A DNA stretch of 64,000 bases from Cupriavidus necator N-1. Lineage in GTDB: Bacteria; Pseudomonadota; Gammaproteobacteria; Burkholderiales; Burkholderiaceae. Shown here one piece after another: positions 1-8,817 of the stretch (positions within the stretch are counted from its first letter, which is position 1; the number at the start of each line of letters is the position of its first letter). The notes beneath the pieces were generated by a model that saw only the letters and a list, made by a program, of their open reading frames with translations, searched no databases and had not been told where the DNA came from. The position numbers and the translations under genes are program-made. The stretch is taken from positions 434,001 through 498,000 of the forward strand of contig NC_015726.1 in the NCBI RefSeq assembly GCF_000219215.1, read 5' to 3'.

Positions 1-314
1 AGTACGGCGTGGACCTGGACAGCAACGGCTCGGCCGACTGCTACGTGGCCGACCCCGGCGCCAACAACGCCGCGGCCTGCGCCACCGTGCCGGGCTATGA
101 CTGGACCAACGCGCTCGCCAACTGGCGCAACGTCACCACCGTGCGCGTGAACCTGCTGGCGCGCACGCTGAAGCCCTCGGGCGGCCAGTCCGACAACCGC
201 ACCTACGACGTGGGCCGCGCCGCCGCCAGCGGTCCGTTCAACGACGGTTTCAAGCGCCATGTGTACGCCCAGGTGGCGCGGCTGGTCAACGTGGCCGGAC
301 TGCGCGAGCAATGA
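1..314 (+). CDS. pilW: PilW-type minor pilin, C-terminal fragment
   Basis: Only the last 103 codons are present; the gene begins before the window and is read from base 3. The fragment has no membrane segment, as expected for the globular end of a minor pilin, and ends with a basic stretch that includes VRVNLLART. Identification rests mainly on order: it is followed directly by a PilX-like pilin and PilY1, as in the pilV-pilW-pilX-pilY1 minor-pilin operon of type IV pili. Minor pilins prime pilus assembly at the inner membrane. Its stop overlaps the next start (ATGA), so the two are translationally coupled. The name is likely but depends on context. Confidence 0.7.
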   Translation, partial: YGVDLDSNGSADCYVADPGANNAAACATVPGYDWTNALANWRNVTTVRVNLLARTLKPSGGQSDNRTYDVGRAAASGPFNDGFKRHVYAQVARLVNVAGLREQ

Positions 315-904
315 CCTCACCCCGCAAAGAGCAAGCAATGATCAAGCAATCGGGTCGCCAACCGCAGGGCCGGCCACTGCGCCGCGGGCAGGACGGGGTC
401 ACGCTGGTCGTGACGCTGGTGTTTATGGTCCTGTTCCTGCTGATCGCCATGGCCATGGTCAATTCCGGGCTGGTCAACGTGAAAGTGGCCGCCAACCAGC
501 AGCACACCGCCGAGGCGCGCGACGTGGCGCAGCAGGCGATCGAGCAGGTGATCAGCAACGATTTCACCAAGGCGCCGGCCGCGGTTGCGGTGCCGGTGGA
601 CGTCAGCGGCGACGGCAAGGCGGACTACGTGGCACAGGTGGCGCAGCCAGAGTGCGTGACAAGCAAGCCAATGAAGAACGTTGAGCTCGACCTGAGCGAT
701 GCCGACGACGTGTCTTGCCTGATCGGCAGCGGCGTGCAGAACACCGGGATCGTGACTGCAGGCAATAGCGGCGGCAATTCGCTGTGCAATGCCACGCAAT
801 GGGATGTGGCGGCCACTGTCAACGATGCCGCCAATACCGGCACCGTTGCAACCGTGCACCAGGGCGTGGCGGTGCGCATGCCGACCGGTTCGGCCTGTCC
901 GTGA
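311..904 (+). CDS. pilX: PilX-like type IV minor pilin
   Basis: This 197-residue protein has a basic N-terminus, then Gly29 followed by a hydrophobic helix (VTLVVTLVFMVLFLLIAMAM), the pattern of a prepilin peptidase site plus pilin anchor. The usual Glu at mature position 5 is Val here. GspK-type tip pilins are known to lack Glu5, so this fits a role at the pilus tip. The C-terminal domain holds cysteines (PECVTS, VSCLIG, SLCNAT, SACP) that could form disulfides. The start at 311 overlaps the pilW stop; an in-frame ATG at 338 would give 188 residues and cannot be excluded. PilX-family proteins support assembly and aggregation. Confidence 0.8.
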   Translation: MTSPRKEQAMIKQSGRQPQGRPLRRGQDGVTLVVTLVFMVLFLLIAMAMVNSGLVNVKVAANQQHTAEARDVAQQAIEQVISNDFTKAPAAVAVPVDVSGDGKADYVAQVAQPECVTSKPMKNVELDLSDADDVSCLIGSGVQNTGIVTAGNSGGNSLCNATQWDVAATVNDAANTGTVATVHQGVAVRMPTGSACP

Positions 905-953
905 CCGCGCAGGACACTACGACCTCTTCACCATCGATCGGACGGGAACCAGC

Positions 954-3900
954 ATGACGACCAACGCCTGCCGGCAGCGCCGCCTTGCGGCTTTCGCAAT
1001 CGCCCTGCTTACCTTTGCGGGCGTGAACCGCGCGCGCGCCGAGGACATCGACCTGTTCACCGGTCTGCAGACCAACGCCGGCACCAAGCCCAACGTGCTG
1101 CTGCTGCTGGACAACGCGTCCACCTGGAACGCCAGCACCACGATCAAGGGCTGCGACATTCCCGATGTGGTCAGCGCCAACAATGCCGGCACCGATGTCG
1201 GCGCGATCCAGTGCGCGCTGTACCGGGCGGTCAACACGCTCGTGACCAATCCGCAGCTCGCCGGCAACATCAACATGGGGCTGATGATGTTCGGCACCAG
1301 CACCAACACTGGCGGGATCTTCCGCTATCCGTCGGCGGCGCCCTATACGCTGCCGACCATGGATGCCACCAACGGTAACGCGTTCCTTCAGTACATCAAG
1401 AGCATCGACCGCCAGCGCGACAACTCGAACAACTCGCAGGTGGGCGGCGGCATGCAGGAGGCGTGGGCATTCTTCGCGGGCAAGAAGGGCTTGTCGGGCA
1501 CGCAGTACACGTCGCCGATCACCAACCCGTGCCAGAAGAATTTCGTCATTTACATCGCCAATGCGGTCAACAACGGCAAGCCGCAGGACACCGGCACGGA
1601 CGCCAAGGACGCGCTGGTGGCGGCCGGGGCCAACGCGACGCAGCTGACCACGCTCAAGCTGAATCCGGCCGCCAACAAGTACGAGAGCAACTGGGGTGAT
1701 GAATGGGCGCGGTTCATGTACCAGACGGACGTGAACGGCAATGTCGAGAACAACCAGAACATCATCACCTACACCATCGCCGTCACCGACGACAACAACC
1801 CGGACTATGTCGAGTCGACCCGCAGCATGGGCGACAACGGCGGCGGCAAGCGCTACGTGGTGAAGCTGGGAGACGTGCAGGCGCTGGTCGATGCGCTGCT
1901 GCAGATCTTCAACGAGATGCAGGCCGTCAACAACGTGTTCTCGTCGGTGAGCCTGCCGGTCAGCGTGAATGGGCAGGGCTCGTACCTGAACCAGATCTAC
2001 ATCGGCATGTTCCGTCCTGACGCCACCGCGGCGCCGCGTTGGATGGGCAACCTGAAGCAATACAAGCTTGGCTACGACAGCAGCAAGCAGATCGTGGTGC
2101 TGGATGCGAATCCGAGCGGGCCCAACCAGCAGAGCGCGATCAGTAATGCCGGTACGGGCTTTATCTCGCCCAACGCCAAGAGCTTCTGGACCGCGGAGCC
2201 GCCGCTGGCGTTCAGCGGCAGCAGCTATTCCGGCAGTGCCGTCACCGGCTGGCCCGCCAAGGGCTTCTGGGTCAATAGCCCCTCGGGCGCGGCCGGGGCG
2301 CTGGACTCTGCGGACGGCGCCGCTGGCGTCACCGGCGGCGACGGCGAGATCGTCGAGAAGGGCGGCGCCGGCGAAATGCTGCGCGCGCAGATCGTCACCG
2401 ACCAGGCCGCGCGCAAGCTCTACACCTGCCCGTCGGGCGCGTGCACCGCCAAGGTCCTGGCGTCGTTCGATACCGCCAACACCTGGCTGACCAACGCCAC
2501 CGGGCAGACGGCGCTGAACAGCAGCGCTGCCGACGTGAAGAACCTGATCAACTGGGTGCGCGGCCGCGACGTGCAGGCGCTGGGCGAGAGCACCGTGGCC
2601 GGCACGGAGCAGCAGAAGGGCCCCGGCGGTAGCGTCACGGTGCGCGGCTCGGTGCACGGCGATGTGCTGCACTCGCGCCCGGTGGTGATCAACTATGGCG
2701 GCACCACCGGCGTGGTGGTCTTCTACGGTGCCAATGACGGCGTCTTCCATGCGGTCAACGGCAACCAGACCACCGGCATCAACGGCGTGCGCCCTGGCGG
2801 TGAGCTGTGGGGCTTCGTGCCGCCGGAGTTCTATGGCAAGCTCGGCCGCCTCTACACCAACACGCCCGAGGTGCAGCTGAGCGGCTCGCCGACCGGCTCG
2901 GGCGCCAAACCGCGCGACTATTTCTTCGACGGCACCACCACGGTGTTCCAGGACCTGCGCGATCCGGCCAATCCGCGCGTGGTGATCTACCTGACCGCGC
3001 GGCGCGGCGGCAGGCTGGTCTATGCGCTGGACGTGACCAACCCGGTGGCGCCCGAGTTCCTGTGGAAGTCCGACAGCAACCAGATCGCCGAACTGGGCCA
3101 GACCTGGTCGCAGCCGCGCGTGATCCGGGTCAAGGGCTACACCAACCCCCTGGTGGTGATGGGCGCCGGCTACGACGCAGCCGAAGACGCCGAGCCGTCG
3201 CAGGGCGGCGGCGCGACGGGGCAGGGGCGCGGCGTGATCGTGTTCGATGCGCTCACGGGCACTGTGGTGCGGGCGTGGCTGGCCGATTGCACCGGCCTCG
3301 GCGCCACCGTCTGCTCGGTACCCGCCGGCCTGAACCGCGCCATCCCGTCAGACGTCGCGGTGGTGGACCGCAACGGCGACGGTCTGATCGACAAGGGCTA
3401 TGTCGGCGACATGGGCGGCAATGTCTGGCGGCTGGATTTCGAGACGGCTGCCGGTACGGGCCCGGCGGCCTGGACGCTGGGCAAGTTCGCCGCGCTGGGC
3501 GGCGCGCAGACCAGCAACGATGCGCGCAAGTTCATGTACCCACCAGATGTCATCACCACCGGCGCCTATGACGCGGTGATGATCGGCAGCGGCGACCGCG
3601 AGCATCCGCTATACACCACCAGCAACGCGGCGGGCCTGGCCTATAACGTCACCAACCGCTTCTACATGTTGAAGGACACCGCGCTCACCGGCGGGCTGCC
3701 TGCGACATGGACGCCGCTGACCGAGAGCAGCCTGTTCAACGCCACCGCCACGGTGTATGCCGACTCGGGTACCGGCAAGGGCTTCTACCTGACGCTGGGT
3801 ACCGGCGAGAAGGTGGTTAACGCGCCGCTGACTGTGGCCGGCTACACCTACTTCGGCACCAATACCCCCAGCGTGCCCAAGTCAGGGGCCTGCTATCCGG

Positions 3901-4196
3901 ACCTGGGTATCGCGAGGGGCTACGCGGTGTCGTTCCTGACGGGCAAGGGTCTTAACGACAACCGCTATGTCCAGTTCAACAATGGCGGCCTGCCGCCGTC
4001 GCCGGTGTTTGGCGTGGTGGCGGTGAGCGATGCCCAGGGCAACACCAGCAACGTGCCGGTGCTGATCGGCGGCGGCAACCAGAACGGGCCGGGCGGTGGC
4101 GACAATACCTCGTCGCTCGGTGCGCAGAAGATCTCGCCGCCGGGGATCGGCAAGCGCAAGCGCACCTACTGGTACACCCAGAGCGACAAGAAGTAG
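954..4196 (+). CDS. pilY1: PilY1-family type IV pilus tip adhesin
   Basis: A 1080-residue secreted protein. The start at 954 is chosen because it gives a good signal peptide (basic MTTNACRQRR, hydrophobic LAAFAIALLTFAG, likely cut after Ala29); the open frame extends upstream to 789 without a signal. Residues of about 45-370 resemble a von Willebrand A region, but the metal site reads DNAST rather than DxSxS. The C-terminal half is the Neisseria PilC/PilY1 beta-propeller family. Residues 805-813 read DRNGDGLID, matching the DxNxDxxxD calcium site that controls pilus retraction in Pseudomonas PilY1. It is the last gene of the minor-pilin operon and meets the leftward efflux operon tail to tail. 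Confidence 0.93.
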   Translation: MTTNACRQRRLAAFAIALLTFAGVNRARAEDIDLFTGLQTNAGTKPNVLLLLDNASTWNASTTIKGCDIPDVVSANNAGTDVGAIQCALYRAVNTLVTNPQLAGNINMGLMMFGTSTNTGGIFRYPSAAPYTLPTMDATNGNAFLQYIKSIDRQRDNSNNSQVGGGMQEAWAFFAGKKGLSGTQYTSPITNPCQKNFVIYIANAVNNGKPQDTGTDAKDALVAAGANATQLTTLKLNPAANKYESNWGDEWARFMYQTDVNGNVENNQNIITYTIAVTDDNNPDYVESTRSMGDNGGGKRYVVKLGDVQALVDALLQIFNEMQAVNNVFSSVSLPVSVNGQGSYLNQIYIGMFRPDATAAPRWMGNLKQYKLGYDSSKQIVVLDANPSGPNQQSAISNAGTGFISPNAKSFWTAEPPLAFSGSSYSGSAVTGWPAKGFWVNSPSGAAGALDSADGAAGVTGGDGEIVEKGGAGEMLRAQIVTDQAARKLYTCPSGACTAKVLASFDTANTWLTNATGQTALNSSAADVKNLINWVRGRDVQALGESTVAGTEQQKGPGGSVTVRGSVHGDVLHSRPVVINYGGTTGVVVFYGANDGVFHAVNGNQTTGINGVRPGGELWGFVPPEFYGKLGRLYTNTPEVQLSGSPTGSGAKPRDYFFDGTTTVFQDLRDPANPRVVIYLTARRGGRLVYALDVTNPVAPEFLWKSDSNQIAELGQTWSQPRVIRVKGYTNPLVVMGAGYDAAEDAEPSQGGGATGQGRGVIVFDALTGTVVRAWLADCTGLGATVCSVPAGLNRAIPSDVAVVDRNGDGLIDKGYVGDMGGNVWRLDFETAAGTGPAAWTLGKFAALGGAQTSNDARKFMYPPDVITTGAYDAVMIGSGDREHPLYTTSNAAGLAYNVTNRFYMLKDTALTGGLPATWTPLTESSLFNATATVYADSGTGKGFYLTLGTGEKVVNAPLTVAGYTYFGTNTPSVPKSGACYPDLGIARGYAVSFLTGKGLNDNRYVQFNNGGLPPSPVFGVVAVSDAQGNTSNVPVLIGGGNQNGPGGGDNTSSLGAQKISPPGIGKRKRTYWYTQSDKK

Positions 4197-4209
4197 CCGG
4201 CCGCCGCCG

Positions 4210-5700
4210 TCACCGCGGCGCTGCCGCCACAGCGCCGCCTTCCTCCTTCCACCACCCACCCCCCAACGCCTGCAGCAGCGCCGCCGAATCCGCCAGCCGG
4301 TTGGCGCGCGCCTGTGCCAGTTCCAGCGACGCCTGCCGTGATTGCCGTTCGGCATCCAGCACCGCCAGCTGGCTGACGCCGCCGAGGCGGTACTGCTCCG
4401 ACACCACTGCCAGCGTATCGCGCGCCTGCCGCGCGCTGTCGGCGCGTTCGCGCAGCGCCGCGGCATCGGCTTCGAGTGCGCGCAGTGAATCGGCCACGTT
4501 CTGCAGGCCCTGCAACACGGCTTGCCGATACGCGGCCAGCGACTGCTCATAGGCCGCTTCCGCCGCGCGTTTGCGGGCCTGCAGCTCGCCGCCGCGGAAT
4601 ACAGGCTGCACCAGCCCCGCAGCCAGGCTCCATACGTTCAGGCTGCTGAACAGGTCGCGCGCCGCGGTGGCCTGCGTGCCGCCGTTGGCGCTCAGCGTGA
4701 TCTGTGGATAGAGATTGGCGGTGGCTACGCCGATATTGGCGGAGGCCTGGTGCAGCAGGGCCTCGGCCGCGCGGATGTCCGGCCGGCGGCGTGCCAGCGT
4801 GGCCGGCAGGCTGACCGGCAGCGTGTCGGGCAGCTGCAGTTCGTCGAGGCGGAATTCGGGCAGCGTGGCCGAGGCCGGGGTCTGGCCCGTGTACACCGCG
4901 AGCTGGTGCCGCGTGGCATCGAGCTGGCGTTGCAGGGCCGGCACCAGGGCTTGGGTTTGCGCGAGTTCGGCGCGCTGGCGCTGCACGTCGACACGGGCGA
5001 CGCCGCCCGCGCGCAGGCGCTCCTCGGTGATGCCAAGCTGCCGCTGCTGGGCCGCAGCGACGGCGGCCGTATCGGCCAGTTGCGCGCGCAGGCCGGCTTC
5101 GCGGATGGCCGCGGTGGCCACGTTGGCGGTCAGCGCCAGGCGCGCGGCTTCCAGTTCATAGCGCTGGTAATCCACCGCTGCCTGCAGTCCCTCCAGTTCG
5201 CGCCGCTGGCCGCCGAACAGGTCGAGCACGTACGACACCTGCACCGTGGCGCCGTACAGCGTGAACGGGCCGGGGCTGGGGATCGCGGTGATGCCCAGGG
5301 ACTGGAAATCGACCTGCTGGCGCGTGGTGTTCAGCTTTGCGTCAACGGCGGGCCAGCGCGTGGCGCCGGTGCGCGCGGCCAGGTTCTCCTGCGCCTCGCG
5401 CAGCCGGGCGCGCGCCTGTGCGAGCGTGGGGCTGGCATCCAGCGCACCGCGGATGGTGGCGTCCAGCGCCGGGCTGCGGAACAGCGCCCACCACTGCGCG
5501 GGCACATCGGCGCCGGCGGCCAGGGTTTGCGCGTGGGATTGCCCGCCCGCGTCCGCGGCGTCGGCCGCTACGGTTGCCACTGGCTGCGGGCCCGGCACGT
5601 AGCCGGCGTCATCGGGCGGCGCGGGCGCGCGGAAGTCGGGACCGACGGCGCAGCCGCACAACAGTGCCGCGGCGACAAAGACAGGCGTGAGTCGAGACAT
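4210..5700 (-). CDS. NodT-family outer-membrane efflux lipoprotein
   Basis: A 496-residue TolC-like outer-membrane factor. The start at 5700 gives a lipoprotein signal, MSRLTPVFVAAALLCGC, with lipobox L-C-G-C and the acylated Cys at position 17, followed by the family sequence AVGPDF. Two outer-membrane efflux repeats follow, rich in Ala/Arg/Gln coiled coil. An in-frame start 32 codons upstream lies inside the permease gene and would bury the lipobox. It is the last gene of the operon, 11 bases after the permease stop. Most NodT proteins serve RND pumps; here the partner is an ABC-2 exporter with a membrane fusion protein, so the operon can build a complete three-layer export path. Confidence 0.92.
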   Translation of the reverse strand: MSRLTPVFVAAALLCGCAVGPDFRAPAPPDDAGYVPGPQPVATVAADAADAGGQSHAQTLAAGADVPAQWWALFRSPALDATIRGALDASPTLAQARARLREAQENLAARTGATRWPAVDAKLNTTRQQVDFQSLGITAIPSPGPFTLYGATVQVSYVLDLFGGQRRELEGLQAAVDYQRYELEAARLALTANVATAAIREAGLRAQLADTAAVAAAQQRQLGITEERLRAGGVARVDVQRQRAELAQTQALVPALQRQLDATRHQLAVYTGQTPASATLPEFRLDELQLPDTLPVSLPATLARRRPDIRAAEALLHQASANIGVATANLYPQITLSANGGTQATAARDLFSSLNVWSLAAGLVQPVFRGGELQARKRAAEAAYEQSLAAYRQAVLQGLQNVADSLRALEADAAALRERADSARQARDTLAVVSEQYRLGGVSQLAVLDAERQSRQASLELAQARANRLADSAALLQALGGGWWKEEGGAVAAAPR

Positions 5701-5711
5701 GGCGAACCCCT

Positions 5712-6875
5712 TCAATCCAGCGTGCGGCGGTAGAAGCGCACCGCGATCGCCATCACCACCACGATGAACAGCGCCATCGGCCACACATTGGGCCATAGCT
5801 CGACCCAGCCGTTGCCCTTGAGCAGGATGCCGCGCACCATGCGGTGGAAATACGTCATCGGCAGGATGTTGCCGATGGCCTGCGCCCAGCCCGGCATGCC
5901 GGCGAACGGGAACATGAAGCCGGACAGCAGGATGTTGGGCAGGAAGTAGAAGAAGGTCAGCTGCATCGCCTGCAACTGGTTCTGCGCCAGCGACGACAGC
6001 GTGATGCCCACCGTCAGGTTGGCCGCGATAAACAGCAGCGCCGCCAGGTACACCGCCAGCACCGAGCCGACGAACGGCACGCTGAAGATCCAGCGCGCGG
6101 CCAGCAGCACGATGGTCGACTGGATCAGGCCGATGAAGATATAGGGCACGATCTTGCCGGTCATCACCTCGAGCGGCCGCACCGGCGTGGCCAGCAGGTT
6201 CTCCATGGTGCCGCGCTCGCGTTCGCGCGTCATGGCCAGGCCGGTCATCATCACCATGGTCATCGTCAGGATCACGCCCATCAGGCCGGGAATAATGTTG
6301 TATTGCGTGATGCCTTCGGGGTTGTAGAGCCGCTGCACCTGCACGTCGAAAGGCGGCTTGCCGCCGGCAAGCGGCGCCAGTGGTCCCTTCAGGTCATGCG
6401 TGGCCACGCGGTAGGGCAGCTGGGGCAGCGCGGCGATGGCCTGGCCGGTGGCGGAGGGATCGGTGGCATCGGCTTCGACCAGCAGCGCGGGCCGTTCGCC
6501 GCGCAGCAGCCGGCGCGTGAAGTCGGGCGGGATGGTCAGCACGAACTGCACCTCGCCCTTCATCAGCGCCTCGCGCCCGGCCTGTTCGTCGGGCAGCGTG
6601 CCGACCAGCTTGAAGTAGGTCGATTGCTCCATGCTGGCGATAAAGGAGCGCGTGAATTCGCTCTGGTCGGCGGCAATCACGGCGGTTGGCAGGTGGCGCG
6701 GATCGGTGTTGATGGCAAAGCCGAACAGCAGCAGCTGCATGATCGGCAGCCCGATGATCATGCCGAAGGTGACGCGGTCGCGCCGCAGCTGCAGGAACTC
6801 CTTGAGCACGATGCTCCACCAGCGCTGCAGCGAGAAGCGCTGTTGCGCGGCCGGTTTGCGGGCGGCGGCTGTCAT
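5712..6875 (-). CDS. ABC-2 type exporter permease (YbhS/YbhR/YhhJ family)
   Basis: This 387-residue membrane protein has the ABC-2 layout: one N-terminal helix (VTFGMIIGLPIMQLLLFGFA), a large periplasmic region of about 140 residues, then five C-terminal helices. The sequence MTRERERGTMENLLATPVRP is the typical conserved cytoplasmic loop after the second helix. Its start overlaps the ATPase stop by four bases. In E. coli the related ybhGFSR operon has two permeases, YbhS and YbhR; here there is only one, so it probably works as a homodimer with the upstream ATPase. The substrate cannot be read from the sequence; related pumps export cationic drugs and antibiotics. Confidence 0.9.
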   Translation of the reverse strand: MTAAARKPAAQQRFSLQRWWSIVLKEFLQLRRDRVTFGMIIGLPIMQLLLFGFAINTDPRHLPTAVIAADQSEFTRSFIASMEQSTYFKLVGTLPDEQAGREALMKGEVQFVLTIPPDFTRRLLRGERPALLVEADATDPSATGQAIAALPQLPYRVATHDLKGPLAPLAGGKPPFDVQVQRLYNPEGITQYNIIPGLMGVILTMTMVMMTGLAMTRERERGTMENLLATPVRPLEVMTGKIVPYIFIGLIQSTIVLLAARWIFSVPFVGSVLAVYLAALLFIAANLTVGITLSSLAQNQLQAMQLTFFYFLPNILLSGFMFPFAGMPGWAQAIGNILPMTYFHRMVRGILLKGNGWVELWPNVWPMALFIVVVMAIAVRFYRRTLD

Positions 6876-7840
6876 GACGCCTCCCTGGCCTTGCGGGCCG
6901 CCATATTGTCTTCGGCCCCGCTCATCATGTGGATGAACACGTCTTCCAGGCTGGTCTGGGTTTGCTCGACGCGCCGGCCCGGTCCGGCCAGCCGCGCGAG
7001 CGTATCGGCCAGCGCCTGCGCATCGCGCCCGGTCACATGCAGTGCGGTGCCGAAGGCCACGGTCTGCTCCACGCCCGGCGCACCCTGCAGTTGCTCCGAC
7101 AGCGCGGCGAGGTCGTCGCCTTCCACGCTCCAGGTCGACAGATTCTGGCTGGCCACCACTTCATCGGCGGTGCCCTGCGCCAGCAGCTTGCCGTAGGCGA
7201 TATAGGCCAGCTTGTGGCAGCGCTCGGCCTCGTCCATGTAGTGCGTGCTGACCAGCACCGAGATGCCGCGCGCGGCCAGCTGGTGCAGCTGCTCCCAGAA
7301 GTCGCGCCGGGCCTTGGGGTCCACGCCCGCGGTGGGTTCATCCAGCAGCAGCAGCTCGGGCTCGTGCAGCAGGCAGGCCGCCAGCGCCAGCCGCTGCTTC
7401 CAGCCGCCCGACAGCGCGCCGGCCAGCTGCGCCGAGCGCGTGGCCAGGCCCAGGTGTTCCAGTGCGCGGTCGACCGCCTCGCGCCGGTTCGGCATGCCGT
7501 AGACGCGCGCGACGAAGTCCAGGTTCTCGCGGATCGACAGGTCGTCCCAGTAGGAGAACTTCTGCGTCATGTAGCCGACGCGGCGCTTGATCTCGTCGGA
7601 CTCGCTCCGGATGTCGTAGCCCAGGCAGGTGCCCGTGCCGGAATCGGGCGTCAGCAGGCCGCACATCATGCGGATCGAGGTGGTTTTGCCGCTGCCGTTG
7701 GGGCCGAGGAAGCCGAAGATCTCGCCGCGCGCGACCTGCATGCTCAGGTCGTTGACCACGTGCTTGTCGCCGAAGTGCTTGTTCAGACCGCGCACGTCGA
7801 TGGCGAGCCCGGCCGCGCCGCCGTTGATTGTCGTGTTCAT
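6872..7840 (-). CDS. ABC exporter ATP-binding protein (YbhF-like)
   Basis: A 322-residue nucleotide-binding subunit with all motifs: Walker A GPNGSGKT at residues 46-53, signature LSGGWKQRLALA, Walker B LLLLDEPTAGVD, and the switch histidine in VSTHYMDEAERC. It has a single ATPase domain, whereas E. coli YbhF and RbbA carry two, so a dimer is needed. The C-terminal 80 residues form the accessory domain common in ABC-2 drug-export ATPases. The gene overlaps both neighbours by four bases (fusion protein upstream, permease downstream), which implies coupled translation of the exporter subunits. It would power export by the adjacent permease at the inner membrane. Confidence 0.92.
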   Translation of the reverse strand: MNTTINGGAAGLAIDVRGLNKHFGDKHVVNDLSMQVARGEIFGFLGPNGSGKTTSIRMMCGLLTPDSGTGTCLGYDIRSESDEIKRRVGYMTQKFSYWDDLSIRENLDFVARVYGMPNRREAVDRALEHLGLATRSAQLAGALSGGWKQRLALAACLLHEPELLLLDEPTAGVDPKARRDFWEQLHQLAARGISVLVSTHYMDEAERCHKLAYIAYGKLLAQGTADEVVASQNLSTWSVEGDDLAALSEQLQGAPGVEQTVAFGTALHVTGRDAQALADTLARLAGPGRRVEQTQTSLEDVFIHMMSGAEDNMAARKAREAS

Positions 7841-8817
7841 TGCCGTACCACTTCAACGGGCTGGCCCGGCCGCAGCTTGGGCGCATCGGCAGCCGCTGGG
7901 CGCGCTTCGACCAGGAACACCAGCTTGCGCCGGGTCTCGTTGCTGTAGATCACCGGCGGCGTGTATTCGGCCTCGTTGGCGACGTAGCTGATGGTGGCCG
8001 CCACCGGCGCGGCGCAGCCGTCGCAGCGCACCTGCACCGCCTGGCCGTTGCGCAGCGCGCCCACCACCGTCTCCGGCACATAGAAGCGCACCTTGACGTT
8101 GCCCGGCGGCAGCATGCGCACCACGGGGCTGCCCGCCGGCACCCACTCGCCGAGGCGGTAGGGCGTGTCGTAGACCAGCCCCGCCTGGGTCGTGGCCACG
8201 GTCTTGCGCGACAGCTTCCACTCGGCCTGCGCCAGCGCCGCGCGCGCGGCGGCCACCTGCGCGGCCTGCGCGGCTTGCTGCGCATCCCGGCCCGGCAGCC
8301 GGGCCACGTCGATATCGCGCTGCAGTTCGCGCACACGTGCGGCGTCGCTGTTGGCCTGCGCGCGCGATTCGTCCAGCTGCGCCTGCGCGATGCCGCCGAT
8401 CTCATACTGGCGCTGGTCGCGCCGCAAGGCCGCGGCACTGCGCTGCGCCTGGGCCTGTGCCTGCGCCAGCTGGGCACGGCTGACCTCGACTTCGACCGGG
8501 CGCTTGCCGGTCTTCATGTCTTGCAGCTGGGCCTCGGCCGCGCGCAACTGGTCTTCGGCCTGCTGGCGCGCGGCGCGCTCGTCGTCGGATTCGAGGGCAA
8601 ACAGCGCGGCGCCCTGGCCGACCTGCTGGCCGCGCTGCACCGACAGCGTGTCGAGGCGCCCGGCGAAGGGCGAGGCCACGCTGACGAATTCGCCTTCGAC
8701 ATAGCCTTGCCAGGTGTCGGCGCGTTCACGGCTGCAGGCGGCGACCAGCAGCACCGCCGCGAGCGTGGCAAGCACCGCTGCCGGCAGTTGCGGGCGGGTG
8801 GAGTGGGCGGGGTTCAT
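7837..8817 (-). CDS. HlyD/YbhG-type membrane fusion protein
   Basis: A 326-residue periplasmic adaptor. The N-terminus is a signal or anchor helix (LPAAVLATLAAVLLVAACS) with a possible lipobox V-A-A-C at Cys28. A biotinyl-lipoyl half motif (GEFVSVASPFAGRL) comes next, then a long Ala/Gln/Arg coiled-coil hairpin from about residue 85 to 215, then the second lipoyl half (LVYDTPYRLGEWVPAGSPV) and a beta-barrel domain. This is the E. coli YbhG/YhiI layout. It would bridge the ABC-2 permease and the outer-membrane factor encoded in the same operon. It overlaps the TetR gene and the ATPase gene by four bases each. Confidence 0.9.
   Translation of the reverse strand: MNPAHSTRPQLPAAVLATLAAVLLVAACSRERADTWQGYVEGEFVSVASPFAGRLDTLSVQRGQQVGQGAALFALESDDERAARQQAEDQLRAAEAQLQDMKTGKRPVEVEVSRAQLAQAQAQAQRSAAALRRDQRQYEIGGIAQAQLDESRAQANSDAARVRELQRDIDVARLPGRDAQQAAQAAQVAAARAALAQAEWKLSRKTVATTQAGLVYDTPYRLGEWVPAGSPVVRMLPPGNVKVRFYVPETVVGALRNGQAVQVRCDGCAAPVAATISYVANEAEYTPPVIYSNETRRKLVFLVEARPAAADAPKLRPGQPVEVVRQ

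Noticed and set aside
819..2750. 643-codon open frame on the minus strand opposite pilY1
   Set aside because: It is a by-product of high GC content opposite a clear PilY1 gene; it is rich in Arg, His, Val and Ala with no domain.
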